Positions 17,900 to 26,829 of a stretch of DNA of 64,000 bases are shown here, piece by piece (the stretch's first letter is position 1; every line of letters begins with the position of its first letter). Below the pieces are notes generated by a model that did no database searches, was not told the DNA's origin, and saw nothing but the letters and a program-made list of their open reading frames with translations. Where the stretch lies: positions 1 to 64,000 of the forward strand of contig NZ_FNBD01000007.1 of assembly GCF_900102165.1 (NCBI RefSeq). The letters run 5' to 3'. A program made the translations under genes and the position numbers. The stretch comes from Cellulophaga baltica. Lineage in GTDB: Bacteria; Bacteroidota; Bacteroidia; Flavobacteriales; Flavobacteriaceae.

Positions 17900-18937
17900 T
17901 TGAGATTAGATCAATTAACATTTTCTAGATTCATAGCTGCCATAGCAGTTGTAATATACCATTACGGCCTAGAAGTGTATCCTTTTAATTTAACACCTTT
18001 AAGAACATTATTTGAGCAAGGAAACATAGCGGTAAGTTACTTTTTTATACTCTCGGGATTCATTATGATCATTGCGTACCATCAGCATAAAAAATTAGAA
18101 TTCTTAGCGTATATTAAGAAAAGATTTGCTCGGATTTATCCTGTGTACTTCTTGGCATTAGTGCTTGTTTTAGCTTTTAAATTATATTACCACAAAGACA
18201 GTGAACTCGGCAATCTGTTTTTGAATTTACTAATGCTCCAAAGTTGGATTCCCGGTAAAGCCTTAACGTTTAATTACCCAGCTTGGTCATTGGCTGTAGA
18301 ATTCTTTTTTTACGCGTTATTTCCATTCTTATTCAATACGTTTTATAGCAAGCTGTCCCTTAAAAAATTACTATTTCCGATACTGAGTATTTTTACTTTA
18401 AGCCAAGTTGTGTTTCATTGGGGAATATTCTCAACATCCTACACAGGGTATCCTTCAAAATTTCATGAGTTCCTATTTTATTTTCCACCGATGCATTTAG
18501 CAGAGTTTTTAATTGGGAATTTAGCAGGCATATTTTTTGTAAAAAAACTACAGTACCATATTAAAAATTATGATTTAGGTATTTTAATACTTCTTTTCAT
18601 GATACCGATTATATTATGGTACAATACGCAATTAAATTTTCACAATGGATTATTAGCCTTGCTGTTCATCCCTCTCATTTTACTTATGAGTGCAAACTCA
18701 GGATATATTGCTAAGATTACGAAATATGGTCCCTTAATTTTTTTAGGAGAAATAAGTTATGGCATCTACATTTTACAGAGTCCTGTATTTGCTTGGACTA
18801 AAGCACTATTAAAAGATTACAGCATCACTAACGAAACCACAAAATTCTATATAGCAACCGCTATGCTAATTGCGTGTTCAGCACTTTGTTTTACCTATAT
18901 TGAAACACCATTACGCAATTTTTTTAAAAAATTTTAA
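17900..18937 (+). CDS. Acyltransferase 3 family membrane protein
   Basis: 345 aa with about ten hydrophobic segments. The N terminus MRLDQLTFSRFIAAIAVVIYHYG is typical of acyltransferase 3 (OafA/NodX/ExoZ) proteins, with the catalytic His in the first helix (YHYG) and the second-helix segment FFILSGF. WSLAVEFFFYALFP is a second signature. These enzymes move acetyl or other acyl groups onto extracytoplasmic sugars such as O-antigen or exopolysaccharide. The start is TTG at 17900, 4 bases after AAGGA, because no ATG precedes the conserved N terminus. It interrupts the threonine operon between thrB and thrC. Confidence 0.9.
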   Translation: MRLDQLTFSRFIAAIAVVIYHYGLEVYPFNLTPLRTLFEQGNIAVSYFFILSGFIMIIAYHQHKKLEFLAYIKKRFARIYPVYFLALVLVLAFKLYYHKDSELGNLFLNLLMLQSWIPGKALTFNYPAWSLAVEFFFYALFPFLFNTFYSKLSLKKLLFPILSIFTLSQVVFHWGIFSTSYTGYPSKFHEFLFYFPPMHLAEFLIGNLAGIFFVKKLQYHIKNYDLGILILLFMIPIILWYNTQLNFHNGLLALLFIPLILLMSANSGYIAKITKYGPLIFLGEISYGIYILQSPVFAWTKALLKDYSITNETTKFYIATAMLIACSALCFTYIETPLRNFFKKF

Positions 18938-18941
18938 GCCT

Positions 18942-19391
18942 ATGAAAAGTATCCGACTATTATTTGTCTTAATTTTATTTTCGACTGTAGCCCTTGGGCA
19001 AGAAATACGAAAAGAAAGTTTGTTTGAAGGGACTTACAACAATGAGCCCATTCAAATTTACATTCAATCTTTTATGCAGGAATGCACCGGAGATATTTAT
19101 TATAAAAGTATTGTACGTTTTCTTGATGCGGATAGAAATGAGAAAACTTGGCGAAAATTTGTAGTTTATGCAAATGACAATAATGGTTTTTTATTGGTAG
19201 ATGACTACTGGAATTCTGGCAGGTACACTAACTACCTTTTTATTGAACAAAATGGATCTGAATTTAAAGGATATATTAAGAATGAAAAAATACCAAAAAA
19301 AGAAGTTTCCTTATATAGAAATACAATACGATCTGATTTTTCTGAACTAAGAGAAGAAGTTCAAAGCTTTGAAGATACGGATGATTGCTAG
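18942..19391 (+). CDS. Secreted protein of unknown function in thr operon
   Basis: 149 aa from the ATG at 18942. The frame remains open upstream, but that extension lies inside the acyltransferase gene. Residues 1-19 form a signal peptide (MKSIRLLFVLILFSTVALGQ). The mature part is mostly beta by pattern (EGTYNNEPIQIYIQSF, then GDIYYKSIVRFLD, then NDNNGFLLVDDYWNSG) with two cysteines (in QECTGD and the final DDC). I do not recognise the family. It starts 4 bases after the acyltransferase stop, so the two were probably gained together. Confidence 0.8.
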   Translation: MKSIRLLFVLILFSTVALGQEIRKESLFEGTYNNEPIQIYIQSFMQECTGDIYYKSIVRFLDADRNEKTWRKFVVYANDNNGFLLVDDYWNSGRYTNYLFIEQNGSEFKGYIKNEKIPKKEVSLYRNTIRSDFSELREEVQSFEDTDDC

Positions 19392-19443
19392 CCAACACTA
19401 CAAGACATTATAAAACAACTCAAAAACTCCAAATTAAAAGAAA

Positions 19444-20736
19444 ATGAATTTTTACAGCCTCAACAAAAAAGCCCCGAACGTAAGTTTTAAAGAAGCAGTA
19501 ATTAAAGGTATTGCTCCCGACCGCGGTTTATATTTTCCTGAGAAAATTACTCCACTAACTAGTGATTTTTTTGAAAATATAGAAGATATGTCTACGATAG
19601 AAATTGCCCATAAAGCAATTAGACAATTTGTCTCTGATGACATTGATGATGATAAACTCAAAACTATATTAGAAGACGTTTTAAACTTTGACTTTCCTGT
19701 TGTGGAAATTAACAAAAATGTAGGAACCCTAGAACTGTTTCACGGCCCTACACTAGCATTTAAAGATGTAGGTGCTGGTTTTATGGCTAGGTGTTTAGGC
19801 CATTTTTCTGAAGGTAGTAAAAACGAGGTGACGGTATTAGTGGCTACCTCTGGAGATACTGGAGGTGCTGTTGCTAATGGTTTTTTAGGCGTAGAAGGTG
19901 TAAAAGTTGTAATCTTATACCCTACAGGTAAAGTAAGTGATATTCAAGAAAAGCAACTTACCACACTGGGCAAAAATATTACCGCCTTAGAAGTAGATGG
20001 TACCTTTGATGATTGCCAAACCATGGTAAAAACCGCCTTTCTAGATCAAGATATTACGAGCCTAAAACAATTAACCTCTGCCAATTCTATAAATGTAGCA
20101 CGCTGGTTACCTCAATTATTCTATTTCTTATTTGCTTACAAACAAGCAAAATCTCAAGGAAAAGAGATTGTGTTTTCTATTCCGAGTGGAAATTTTGGTA
20201 ATATCTGCGCAGGTATTGTTGCGCAACAACTTGGGATGCCTGTAAAGCATTTTATCGCTGCTACAAATGTAAATGATGTAGTCCCTAGATTTATGAATAC
20301 GAAGAGTTATGATCCTAAACCTTCAATAGCGACTATATCGAATGCTATGGATGTAGGAGATCCTAGTAATTTTATAAGAATTAGACATATCTATAAAGAT
20401 GACTTTAGCACCATAGAGAAAAATATATCTTCTTATGCGTTTACAGATGAGGAGACCAAAGAAGCCATGTTAGAGCTGTATAATGACTATAATTATATTG
20501 CAGACCCTCATGGAGCGGTTGGCTATTTAGGGCTTAAAAAATACCAAGAAACAAATCCTGACACTTATGGTATTTTCCTAGAAACAGCACATCCTGTTAA
20601 GTTTTTAGATATTGTAGAAGATACGATAAAAGAGAATATAGATATTCCTAAAAAGATTATCAAACAAATGAACAAAAAGAAAAAATCTATTAAAATCTCT
20701 ACCTATGATGAATTAAAAAACTATCTGGTAGGTTAA
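19444..20736 (+). CDS. thrC: Threonine synthase
   Basis: 430 aa, PLP-dependent. The N terminus MNFYSLNKKAPNVSFKEAV and the motif HGPTLAFKDVGAGF carry the PLP-binding Lys. ATSGDTGGAVANGF binds the phosphate, and the C-terminal segment ETAHPVKF follows. It converts O-phosphohomoserine to threonine, completing the pathway started by thrA and thrB. It lies 52 bases after the inserted secreted-protein gene with no promoter or terminator visible between them, so transcription probably continues from the leader-controlled promoter. Confidence 0.96.
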   Translation: MNFYSLNKKAPNVSFKEAVIKGIAPDRGLYFPEKITPLTSDFFENIEDMSTIEIAHKAIRQFVSDDIDDDKLKTILEDVLNFDFPVVEINKNVGTLELFHGPTLAFKDVGAGFMARCLGHFSEGSKNEVTVLVATSGDTGGAVANGFLGVEGVKVVILYPTGKVSDIQEKQLTTLGKNITALEVDGTFDDCQTMVKTAFLDQDITSLKQLTSANSINVARWLPQLFYFLFAYKQAKSQGKEIVFSIPSGNFGNICAGIVAQQLGMPVKHFIAATNVNDVVPRFMNTKSYDPKPSIATISNAMDVGDPSNFIRIRHIYKDDFSTIEKNISSYAFTDEETKEAMLELYNDYNYIADPHGAVGYLGLKKYQETNPDTYGIFLETAHPVKFLDIVEDTIKENIDIPKKIIKQMNKKKKSIKISTYDELKNYLVG

Positions 20737-20765
20737 TTTTATTTGTACAAAAATTAGCATTAAAA

Positions 20766-20794
20766 AAGGGTATTCACATTAAATGAATACCCTT
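20766..20794. terminator. Terminator between thrC and the first alginate lyase
   Basis: AAGGGTATTCA pairs with TGAATACCCTT across a 7-base loop. The T run is on the minus strand (TTTTTTA), so it mainly serves the PL7 gene and may also stop thrC transcripts. It is nearly the same sequence as the hairpin at 21921-21950. Confidence 0.75.
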
Positions 20795-20832
20795 TATTGC
20801 TATCAACTAAATAACAAAAAATTATCGTTTTT

Positions 20833-21780
20833 CTAAAAGTGTTTTGCGAAGAAGTCATAAACAACAACTTCACCATAATTTAGAGGATCATCGGTATCAC
20901 TACCTTCTTTTTCAGAATTACTTTGCGTATAGTTCCCAATTTTGAAATAAGACTGGTCATAATCTAAATCCATTAGCACAGCATTGCCTTCATCTAAAAC
21001 AAGGTATTGTGTGGCTGTACCATTTTCATAGTTTGCCTTTAAATCTCCATCTTCACTATAATAACAGTAATGCTTACCATCTATGACTTCAAAAATTACT
21101 TCGTGGTTAGTTCCTAAATTATAATCTGTTTTTATGGTAACATCGGTTCTGAGTTTATTACCATTAAAGCTTAAAAATAAATGAGCATCTTCCAACCTTA
21201 ATACCATAGCATCATCAATCCCAGCCTCTTTATCGCCATGAATTTGAGTTCCTACAACATGACTTTTATTTATAGGTAGCTGCGTAAATGCTTGTTTTAC
21301 GTAAACTACATGTGTACCTGTGGTAGTCCAGTAAATATCAGCAGTACCATCTTCTGTTCTCTCTCTAAGTTCAGAGCGTATATAGGTAGAGTTTGTTGTG
21401 GTATTGTTAGTACTTCTAATTGGTGCTCTAAATACAATTCCGTTTTTAGCTTCATTCACATAGAAATATTCATTGTTATCCTCATCACAAAGGGTCTTAT
21501 CTTCTGTTCCATCAGGATACGTAATTTTCCATTGTGCACAATTAGCCATCAAATCTGCCGGAATTTTAGCGGTGCCACTCGTTTCATCAGGAGTAGTGTC
21601 ATCTTCTGGAACTGTTGGATCCTCAGGTTCCTCTACTTCTTCTACCGGAGTCTCCATTTCTTCAGCTGCACTAGTATCTTCTTCTAATGGACTTCCTTTA
21701 TCTGAGCAATTTACATTTGCGCCTAAGATGGCAATAGCTATAAAAAATTTAAAAAAAGTAGTACCTAAGCTTTTCAACAT
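20833..21780 (-). CDS. Alginate lyase, family PL7, lipoprotein
   Basis: 315 aa. A lipoprotein signal ends at Cys25 (ANVNCS). An acidic Pro/Glu/Asp/Thr-rich linker runs from residue 26 to 70, which fits surface display in Bacteroidota. The PL7 jelly-roll covers residues 73-315, with the three family motifs RSELRE (135-140), QIH (179-181) and YFKIGNYTQ (278-286). PL7 enzymes cleave alginate by beta-elimination, and the QIH form is usually linked with polyG- or mixed-block-active members, which is inference here. The catalytic domain is about three-quarters identical by eye to that of the neighbouring gene. It is preceded by two phased TTGGTNNACCAA sites. No SusC/D pair is nearby. Confidence 0.93.
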   Translation of the reverse strand: MLKSLGTTFFKFFIAIAILGANVNCSDKGSPLEEDTSAAEEMETPVEEVEEPEDPTVPEDDTTPDETSGTAKIPADLMANCAQWKITYPDGTEDKTLCDEDNNEYFYVNEAKNGIVFRAPIRSTNNTTTNSTYIRSELRERTEDGTADIYWTTTGTHVVYVKQAFTQLPINKSHVVGTQIHGDKEAGIDDAMVLRLEDAHLFLSFNGNKLRTDVTIKTDYNLGTNHEVIFEVIDGKHYCYYSEDGDLKANYENGTATQYLVLDEGNAVLMDLDYDQSYFKIGNYTQSNSEKEGSDTDDPLNYGEVVVYDFFAKHF

Positions 21781-21802
21781 AATTAAAATTTAAAATTACT
21801 TT

Positions 21803-21827
21803 TTGGTAAACCAAATTGGTTCACCAA
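21803..21827 (-). promoter_or_regulatory. Two phased operator palindromes (TTGGTNNACCAA)
   Basis: TTGGTAAACCAA (21803-21814) and TTGGTTCACCAA (21816-21827) start exactly 13 bases apart, 23-47 bases before the PL7 start at 21780. TGGTNNACCA is the half-palindrome form recognised by FadR-subfamily GntR regulators. The regulator is not in the window. Confidence 0.7.
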
Positions 21828-21920
21828 TTACAAATATCGTAAATAAATCGTAGCTATAGCGCTGTAAATTTAATATTTCGTTGAATGGCTTCAACTTTAT
21901 CAAAAAATAGACCTAAAAAA

Positions 21921-21950
21921 AAGGGTATTCACATTTCTGCGAACACCCTT
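21921..21950 (-). terminator. Terminator of the multidomain alginate lyase gene
   Basis: AAGGGTATTC pairs with GAACACCCTT, and on the minus strand it is followed by TTTTTTTT. It closely resembles the terminator at 20766-20794. Confidence 0.8.
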
Positions 21951-21991
21951 TACTGTTGACTAACTTACTCAAAAAAATTAAAAACTATTCC

Positions 21992-23725
21992 TTAATCATG
22001 ATCTACGAAAAAATCATAAACCACTACTTCACCATAATTATTAGAGTTTCCGGTAGAACTACCTTCTTCTTCCGCATTACTTTGTGTGTAATTTCCAATC
22101 TTAAAATAGGATTGATCATAATCAATATCCATTAATACACTATTACTACCATCCTTTACTAAATAAGAGGAAGCTGTACCATTAAGATATTTACTTCTTA
22201 GATCACCATCTTCACTATAGTAACAATAATGCTTACCATTTTTAACTTCGAAGATTACTTCATGAACAGTTCCTAAGCTATAGTTAGATTTTACCGTTAC
22301 ATCACTTCTAAGTTTATTACCATTAAAACTTAAAAATAAATTAGAACCTTCTAAACGTAAAACCATTGCATCATCAATACCAGCAGCTTTATCACCATGT
22401 ATTTGAGTGGCTACCAAATGATTTTTTTCAATAGGTAAATGTGTAATTGCTTGTTTTACATAAACTACATGGGTACCATCTGTAGTCCAGTAAATATCAG
22501 ATTTACCATCTTCCGTTCTTTCTCTAAGTTCAGATCTTACATAATCAGAATTAGGAGTAGTTCCGTTATTACTGCGAATAGGAGCTCTAAATACCATCCC
22601 ATTCTTTGCACTATTTACAAAGAAATATTCATTGTTAGCCTCGCCACAAAGTGTTTTATCTTCTTCTCCGTCAGGATAGGTGATTTTCCACTGGTTACAG
22701 TTACTCATTAAATCTGAAGGAATAGAAGCATTCCCTGTTGGCGGGTTGGTTGTACCTCCACCATCGCTCTCGCCACTAAACACTTGAACCTCTGCTAATG
22801 ATAATGCATTTGTTCCTTTTAGTTTAATTCGAACTCTTGATCCTGTTACGCCACCTGTACTTATGGTTACTGAAGGATTAGGTGTGCTTGTAATAGTTGT
22901 TTTATAAACTTGTGTCCCTGCATCATTGTATACAAAAACATCAAAATTATTTAAGCGTGAAGAACAACAGCTATCAGTTCTGTTCCATATAACAATATCT
23001 CCAATGGTATAATCATCACCCAAACGCACTTGCCACCATGGGGAAGAACTATTAGAGGTATGCGTTACACTACCTTGACTCCAAGCTCCTGAAGTATTCC
23101 CATCTACAGCAAGACCAGGAAGACCTGCACTAGAAGAATAGTTAGAAGATTGTTCTGCTGTTTTACCTAAAGCAAGATTATCACTTACCGTAGTTTGACT
23201 AACACTTACTGGAGTAATTTTAATCCAGTTAATGTTCCATCCACCACCTGTTGCAAGTAATTTTAATGTACTGGTCCCTGCAGATAAATTAACGGTTTTA
23301 GAGGTGGTTACCCAACTTTGATATCCTCCTGTAGCCGCTTTATTTACATTTGATAATTTTGTATTCCCTTGGTAAAAATCAAACTTAGATGCGTTGGACT
23401 TAGAAGCTACTCTAAATTCAAATTTGTAGCTTCCTGAAGCTGGCACCGTCAGTGAATATTCTAGATAATCTCCTGAGTCTATCCATCCAACATTACTACC
23501 TCCTCCACTATCCGAAGTAGATTCTGTTTGGATACCCTTCATACCATCAAAGTTTTCTGCTTGAATGGTCTGCGCATTAGTCGATGAAATAGTCACGTTA
23601 GGCGACACCAATAAATTTTCATCTGAAAGATCGTTTTCGGCACAATTAAAAGCTAAAGCTAAAATTGGCACTGTTAAAAGTCTTAAAACTGTTTTTGACT
23701 TCATCAATTTTTGTGTGTTTTTCAT
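21992..23725 (-). CDS. Multidomain alginate lyase, CBM6 + F5/8 (CBM47-like) + PL7
   Basis: 577 aa from the ATG at 23725. The ORF could start at 23773, but that overlaps the operator array and would put 16 residues before the signal. The lipoprotein signal ends at Cys28 (ALAFNC). Domains: CBM6-like (about 55-172, AENFD, GDYLEY, NINWIKI), a discoidin/fucolectin-like F5/8 domain (about 182-318, NLALGKTAEQSS, WWQVRLGD, AEVQVFSGE), a Gly/Pro linker, then PL7 (335-577) with RSELRE, QIH and YFKIGNYTQ. The binding modules should target it to alginate-containing cell walls. Three phased operators lie just upstream. Its catalytic domain is a paralogue of the lyase 3' of it. Confidence 0.93.
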   Translation of the reverse strand: MKNTQKLMKSKTVLRLLTVPILALAFNCAENDLSDENLLVSPNVTISSTNAQTIQAENFDGMKGIQTESTSDSGGGSNVGWIDSGDYLEYSLTVPASGSYKFEFRVASKSNASKFDFYQGNTKLSNVNKAATGGYQSWVTTSKTVNLSAGTSTLKLLATGGGWNINWIKITPVSVSQTTVSDNLALGKTAEQSSNYSSSAGLPGLAVDGNTSGAWSQGSVTHTSNSSSPWWQVRLGDDYTIGDIVIWNRTDSCCSSRLNNFDVFVYNDAGTQVYKTTITSTPNPSVTISTGGVTGSRVRIKLKGTNALSLAEVQVFSGESDGGGTTNPPTGNASIPSDLMSNCNQWKITYPDGEEDKTLCGEANNEYFFVNSAKNGMVFRAPIRSNNGTTPNSDYVRSELRERTEDGKSDIYWTTDGTHVVYVKQAITHLPIEKNHLVATQIHGDKAAGIDDAMVLRLEGSNLFLSFNGNKLRSDVTVKSNYSLGTVHEVIFEVKNGKHYCYYSEDGDLRSKYLNGTASSYLVKDGSNSVLMDIDYDQSYFKIGNYTQSNAEEEGSSTGNSNNYGEVVVYDFFVDHD

Positions 23726-23748
23726 AATACTTAAGTTGAGTGTTTCAA

Positions 23749-23786
23749 TTGGTACTCCAATTTGGATTACCAATTTGGTTGACCAA
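23749..23786 (-). promoter_or_regulatory. Three phased operator palindromes (TTGGTNNACCAA)
   Basis: TTGGTACTCCAA (23749), TTGGATTACCAA (23762) and TTGGTTGACCAA (23775) start exactly 13 bases apart, 24-61 bases before the lyase ATG. The third is a perfect palindrome and the other two have one or two mismatches. The same motif and 13-base step precede the other PL7 gene. Confidence 0.7.
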
Positions 23787-23951
23787 TTATAGACCCGAAA
23801 TATTTAAATTCCAAATTAAATGTCATTTAATCGATGAAATCCATCTTTTTGACCGATTTTTTTAAAGAATTGATAATCTTGAAGAAAATAATGTAAGACT
23901 GTTCAATGAATATTCTCTGGCATTAAAGTGACATATCTAACATATTTTCAA

Positions 23952-23959
23952 TAATTTTG
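23952..23959 (+). promoter_or_regulatory. -7 element of the gcvT promoter
   Basis: TAATTTTG matches TAnnTTTG, 20 bases before the gcvT ATG. No clear TTG -33 element is seen. Confidence 0.4.
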
Positions 23960-23979
23960 AACGACTAAATAAATTAGAA

Positions 23980-25065
23980 ATGAAAAACACCGCATTAACA
24001 GAAATACACGAAAAATTAGGCGCCAAACTTGTTCCTTTTGCAGGATTTAATATGCCTGTATCTTATGAAGGCGTAACTATTGAACATGAAACCGTAAGGG
24101 CTGGCGTTGGTGTATTTGATGTTTCTCATATGGGAGAGTTTTTAATTAGTGGACCAAATGCTCTTTCATTAATTCAAAAAGTAAGCTCTAATGATGCCTC
24201 CAAGCTCTCTATTGGTAAAGCTCAATATAGCTGTATGCCAAATGAAACCGGCGGTATTGTTGATGATTTAATTATTTATCAAATAAAAGAGGAGCAATAC
24301 TTATTAGTAGTAAATGCTTCTAATATTGAAAAAGATTGGAACCATATTTCAAAATACAATACGAATATTAGTGCAGATATGCGCAACATATCTGAAGACT
24401 ATTCCCTATTGGCTATTCAAGGACCGAAAGCTGTAGAAGCAATGCAGTCTCTTACCAATGTAGATTTAGCTACTATTAAATTTTACACTTTTGAGGTCGC
24501 ACCGTTTGCAGGTATTGACAATGTTATAATTTCTGCCACTGGTTATACTGGTTCTGGAGGTTTTGAAATTTATTGCAAAAACACAGAAGTAGCACAAATT
24601 TGGACTAAAGTATTTGAGGCTGGAGAAGATTTTGGAATTAAACCAATTGGCTTAGCCGCTAGAGATACCTTACGTTTAGAAATGGGGTATTGTTTATATG
24701 GCAACGATATTAATGACACCACGTCCCCTATTGAAGCAGGTTTAGGATGGGTTACAAAATTTACTAAGGATTTTGTAAATAGCGAAAATTTAGCCAAAGA
24801 AAAAGCAGAAGGTTCTAGCAGAAAACTTATTGCATTTGAACTTGATGAAAGAGGTATTCCGCGTCATGATTATGAGATCGTAAATGCCGCAGGTGAAAAA
24901 ATAGGTATAGTTACTTCTGGCACCATGTCTCCATCAATAGGAAAAGGAATTGGTTTAGGATATGTACCTAAAACAGCGAGCGCATTAGGCGAAAAAATTT
25001 ATATTCAAATTAGAAAAAAAGCAATCCCTGCAACCATAGTGAAATTACCATTTTATAAAAATTAA
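23980..25065 (+). CDS. gcvT: Aminomethyltransferase (glycine cleavage T protein)
   Basis: 361 aa. N-terminal [16 protein letters not shown], then [11 protein letters not shown] with the folate-region Asp, [10 protein letters not shown], and FEIYCKN near the substrate pocket, with the conserved [20 protein letters not shown]. The C-terminal beta-barrel contains [16 protein letters not shown]. It transfers the aminomethyl group from lipoyl-GcvH to tetrahydrofolate. Other glycine cleavage genes are not in this window. Its stop codon overlaps the ATG of the glutaminase gene by one base (TAATG), so the two are translationally linked. Confidence 0.96.
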   Translation: MKNTALTEIHEKLGAKLVPFAGFNMPVSYEGVTIEHETVRAGVGVFDVSHMGEFLISGPNALSLIQKVSSNDASKLSIGKAQYSCMPNETGGIVDDLIIYQIKEEQYLLVVNASNIEKDWNHISKYNTNISADMRNISEDYSLLAIQGPKAVEAMQSLTNVDLATIKFYTFEVAPFAGIDNVIISATGYTGSGGFEIYCKNTEVAQIWTKVFEAGEDFGIKPIGLAARDTLRLEMGYCLYGNDINDTTSPIEAGLGWVTKFTKDFVNSENLAKEKAEGSSRKLIAFELDERGIPRHDYEIVNAAGEKIGIVTSGTMSPSIGKGIGLGYVPKTASALGEKIYIQIRKKAIPATIVKLPFYKN

Positions 25066-25979
25066 TGATTAAATACCCCGATATACTTCACAACATACAA
25101 CTGGAAATTAATAAGGTTCCTGATCGAGGGAACGTGGCGAGTTATATTCCCGAGCTCTCAAAAATAGATCCTCATAAATTTGGTATGCATATTATTGATG
25201 CCAACCAAAATGAATTTTCCGTGGGCGATTCTGAAGAAGCTTTTTCTATTCAAAGTATTTCTAAAGTTCTCTCACTGAGTCAAGCAATTGGTCTTATCGG
25301 AGAAGAGCTTTGGAGTCGTGTTGATGTAGAACCATCGGGAGACCCTTTTAATCATTTATCGCTATTAGAACAAGAAAACGGTATTCCAAGAAACCCCTTA
25401 ATAAATGCAGGGGCCATTGTTGTTGCAGATATACTCGTGTCTAAACTGAAAAATCCTAAAGAAGATTTTTTAACATATATACAAGAGATATCAGGAGATA
25501 AAAGCATTAATTTTGATGCTGATGTTGCTACCTCTGAAAAAGAAACAGGTTTCAGAAATTATGCAGCCGCCAACCTATTAAAATCATATGGGAATTTACA
25601 CAATGATGTAGATACCGTTCTTGATTTTTATTTTCACCAATGTTCTTTAGCTCTAAACTGCAAGCAGCTTACCAAGCTCTTTTTCGTATTTATGAACCGC
25701 GGAAAATGTTTGCAAAACAAGACTTATTTAACCACCAGCCAAGTAAAACGAATTAATGCATTAATGCTAACATGCGGTTTTTATGATGAAGCCGGAGAAT
25801 TTGCTTTTGAAGTGGGGCTGCCTGGTAAAAGTGGTGTAGGCGGAGGAATTGTGGCACTTTTACCCGACAACTACTGTGTAGCTACATGGTCTCCGGGACT
25901 TAATAAAAAAGGAAACTCTAAATTAGGCATGTTAGCGTTAGAGATGCTAACTACTGCAACAAAGCAGTCAATTTTTTAA
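25065..25979 (+). CDS. glsA: Glutaminase
   Basis: 304 aa, the usual length of the YbaS/YneH type. It has a beta-lactamase-like fold with the SxxK catalytic motif in SIQSISKVLSL, then RNPLINAGAI, the conserved Tyr in DFYFHQCSL, and GLPGKSGVGGGIVA near the C terminus. It hydrolyses glutamine to glutamate and ammonia. All family catalytic residues appear present. It overlaps gcvT by one base and is followed after 3 bases by a GTG-started reductase gene, so it is the middle of a three-gene unit. Confidence 0.95.
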   Translation: MIKYPDILHNIQLEINKVPDRGNVASYIPELSKIDPHKFGMHIIDANQNEFSVGDSEEAFSIQSISKVLSLSQAIGLIGEELWSRVDVEPSGDPFNHLSLLEQENGIPRNPLINAGAIVVADILVSKLKNPKEDFLTYIQEISGDKSINFDADVATSEKETGFRNYAAANLLKSYGNLHNDVDTVLDFYFHQCSLALNCKQLTKLFFVFMNRGKCLQNKTYLTTSQVKRINALMLTCGFYDEAGEFAFEVGLPGKSGVGGGIVALLPDNYCVATWSPGLNKKGNSKLGMLALEMLTTATKQSIF

Positions 25980-25982
25980 AAG

Positions 25983-26804
25983 GTGGATAAAAAGAAAATT
26001 CTTATTCTTGGAGCCAGTGGCTTTATAGGCAATGCTATATACAAAGAGTTATGCAACTACTTTAATACCTATGGCACCTATTTTACTGCGCGCAAAGGTT
26101 TTGATAAAAACAAACAGTTCTACAGCTATAATTTAGAAGAAGACGATATTCACGAAATTTTAGAACTCGTACAACCAGATATTATAATATCTGCTTTGCG
26201 AGGTAGCTTTCCGGCGCAAATTATTGCACATGAACACCTGGTAGAATATGTAATGCAAAGTCATTGTAAGCTGTATTTTATATCATCTGCCAATGTATTT
26301 GATTCTTACAGCAAATACCCTTCTTATGAATATGACAAGACCTTATCGGAGAGTATCTACGGGCGCTTAAAGATAAAAATTGAAAATATGTTGCTTCGTA
26401 TTCCTAAAGAAAAAATGGCCATCCTAAGAGTACCTATGGTTTTTGGAAACGGTTCACCTAGAATAAAGGAAATGAAAGCAAGTATTTTAAATAATGATCC
26501 CGTAGAAGTATTTCCTAATCTAGTTTTAAATGTGACCCATGATTTGAAACTTACACAACAAATACATTATTTAGTAAGTAAAAACAAAAGCGGTATTTAT
26601 CATTTAGGAAGTAATGACTTGGTGCATCATGATGAATTTGTAAAGGAAATTTTAAAACGTGTAGGAAATTTTTCTCCGCTATTTAAAAGTGTTTACACCA
26701 CCAATGAGGAGCGCTATTTGGCCGTTTTACCAAAAGATAACAAACTACCTAAAAACTATCAAACCACCTATGAAGAGATTATTAACGATCACGTTATAGG
26801 TTAA
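25983..26804 (+). CDS. SDR-type sugar-nucleotide reductase/epimerase-like protein
   Basis: 273 aa starting at GTG (25983), 3 bases after the glsA stop. The N-terminal Rossmann fingerprint is KILILGASGFIGNAIY. The remainder resembles RmlD-type dTDP-4-dehydrorhamnose reductases and related extended SDRs (FISSANVFDSY, with a YxxxK-like SIYGRLKIKIEN, then ILRVPMVFGNGSPR and GIYHLGSNDLVHHDEF). The substrate is unknown. The catalytic Tyr and Lys are plausible in YGRLK. It is the last gene of the gcvT-glsA unit and has no clear link to either enzyme. Confidence 0.8.
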   Translation: MDKKKILILGASGFIGNAIYKELCNYFNTYGTYFTARKGFDKNKQFYSYNLEEDDIHEILELVQPDIIISALRGSFPAQIIAHEHLVEYVMQSHCKLYFISSANVFDSYSKYPSYEYDKTLSESIYGRLKIKIENMLLRIPKEKMAILRVPMVFGNGSPRIKEMKASILNNDPVEVFPNLVLNVTHDLKLTQQIHYLVSKNKSGIYHLGSNDLVHHDEFVKEILKRVGNFSPLFKSVYTTNEERYLAVLPKDNKLPKNYQTTYEEIINDHVIG

Positions 26805-26829
26805 CATTATATGTATTAAAAAAAGAACT

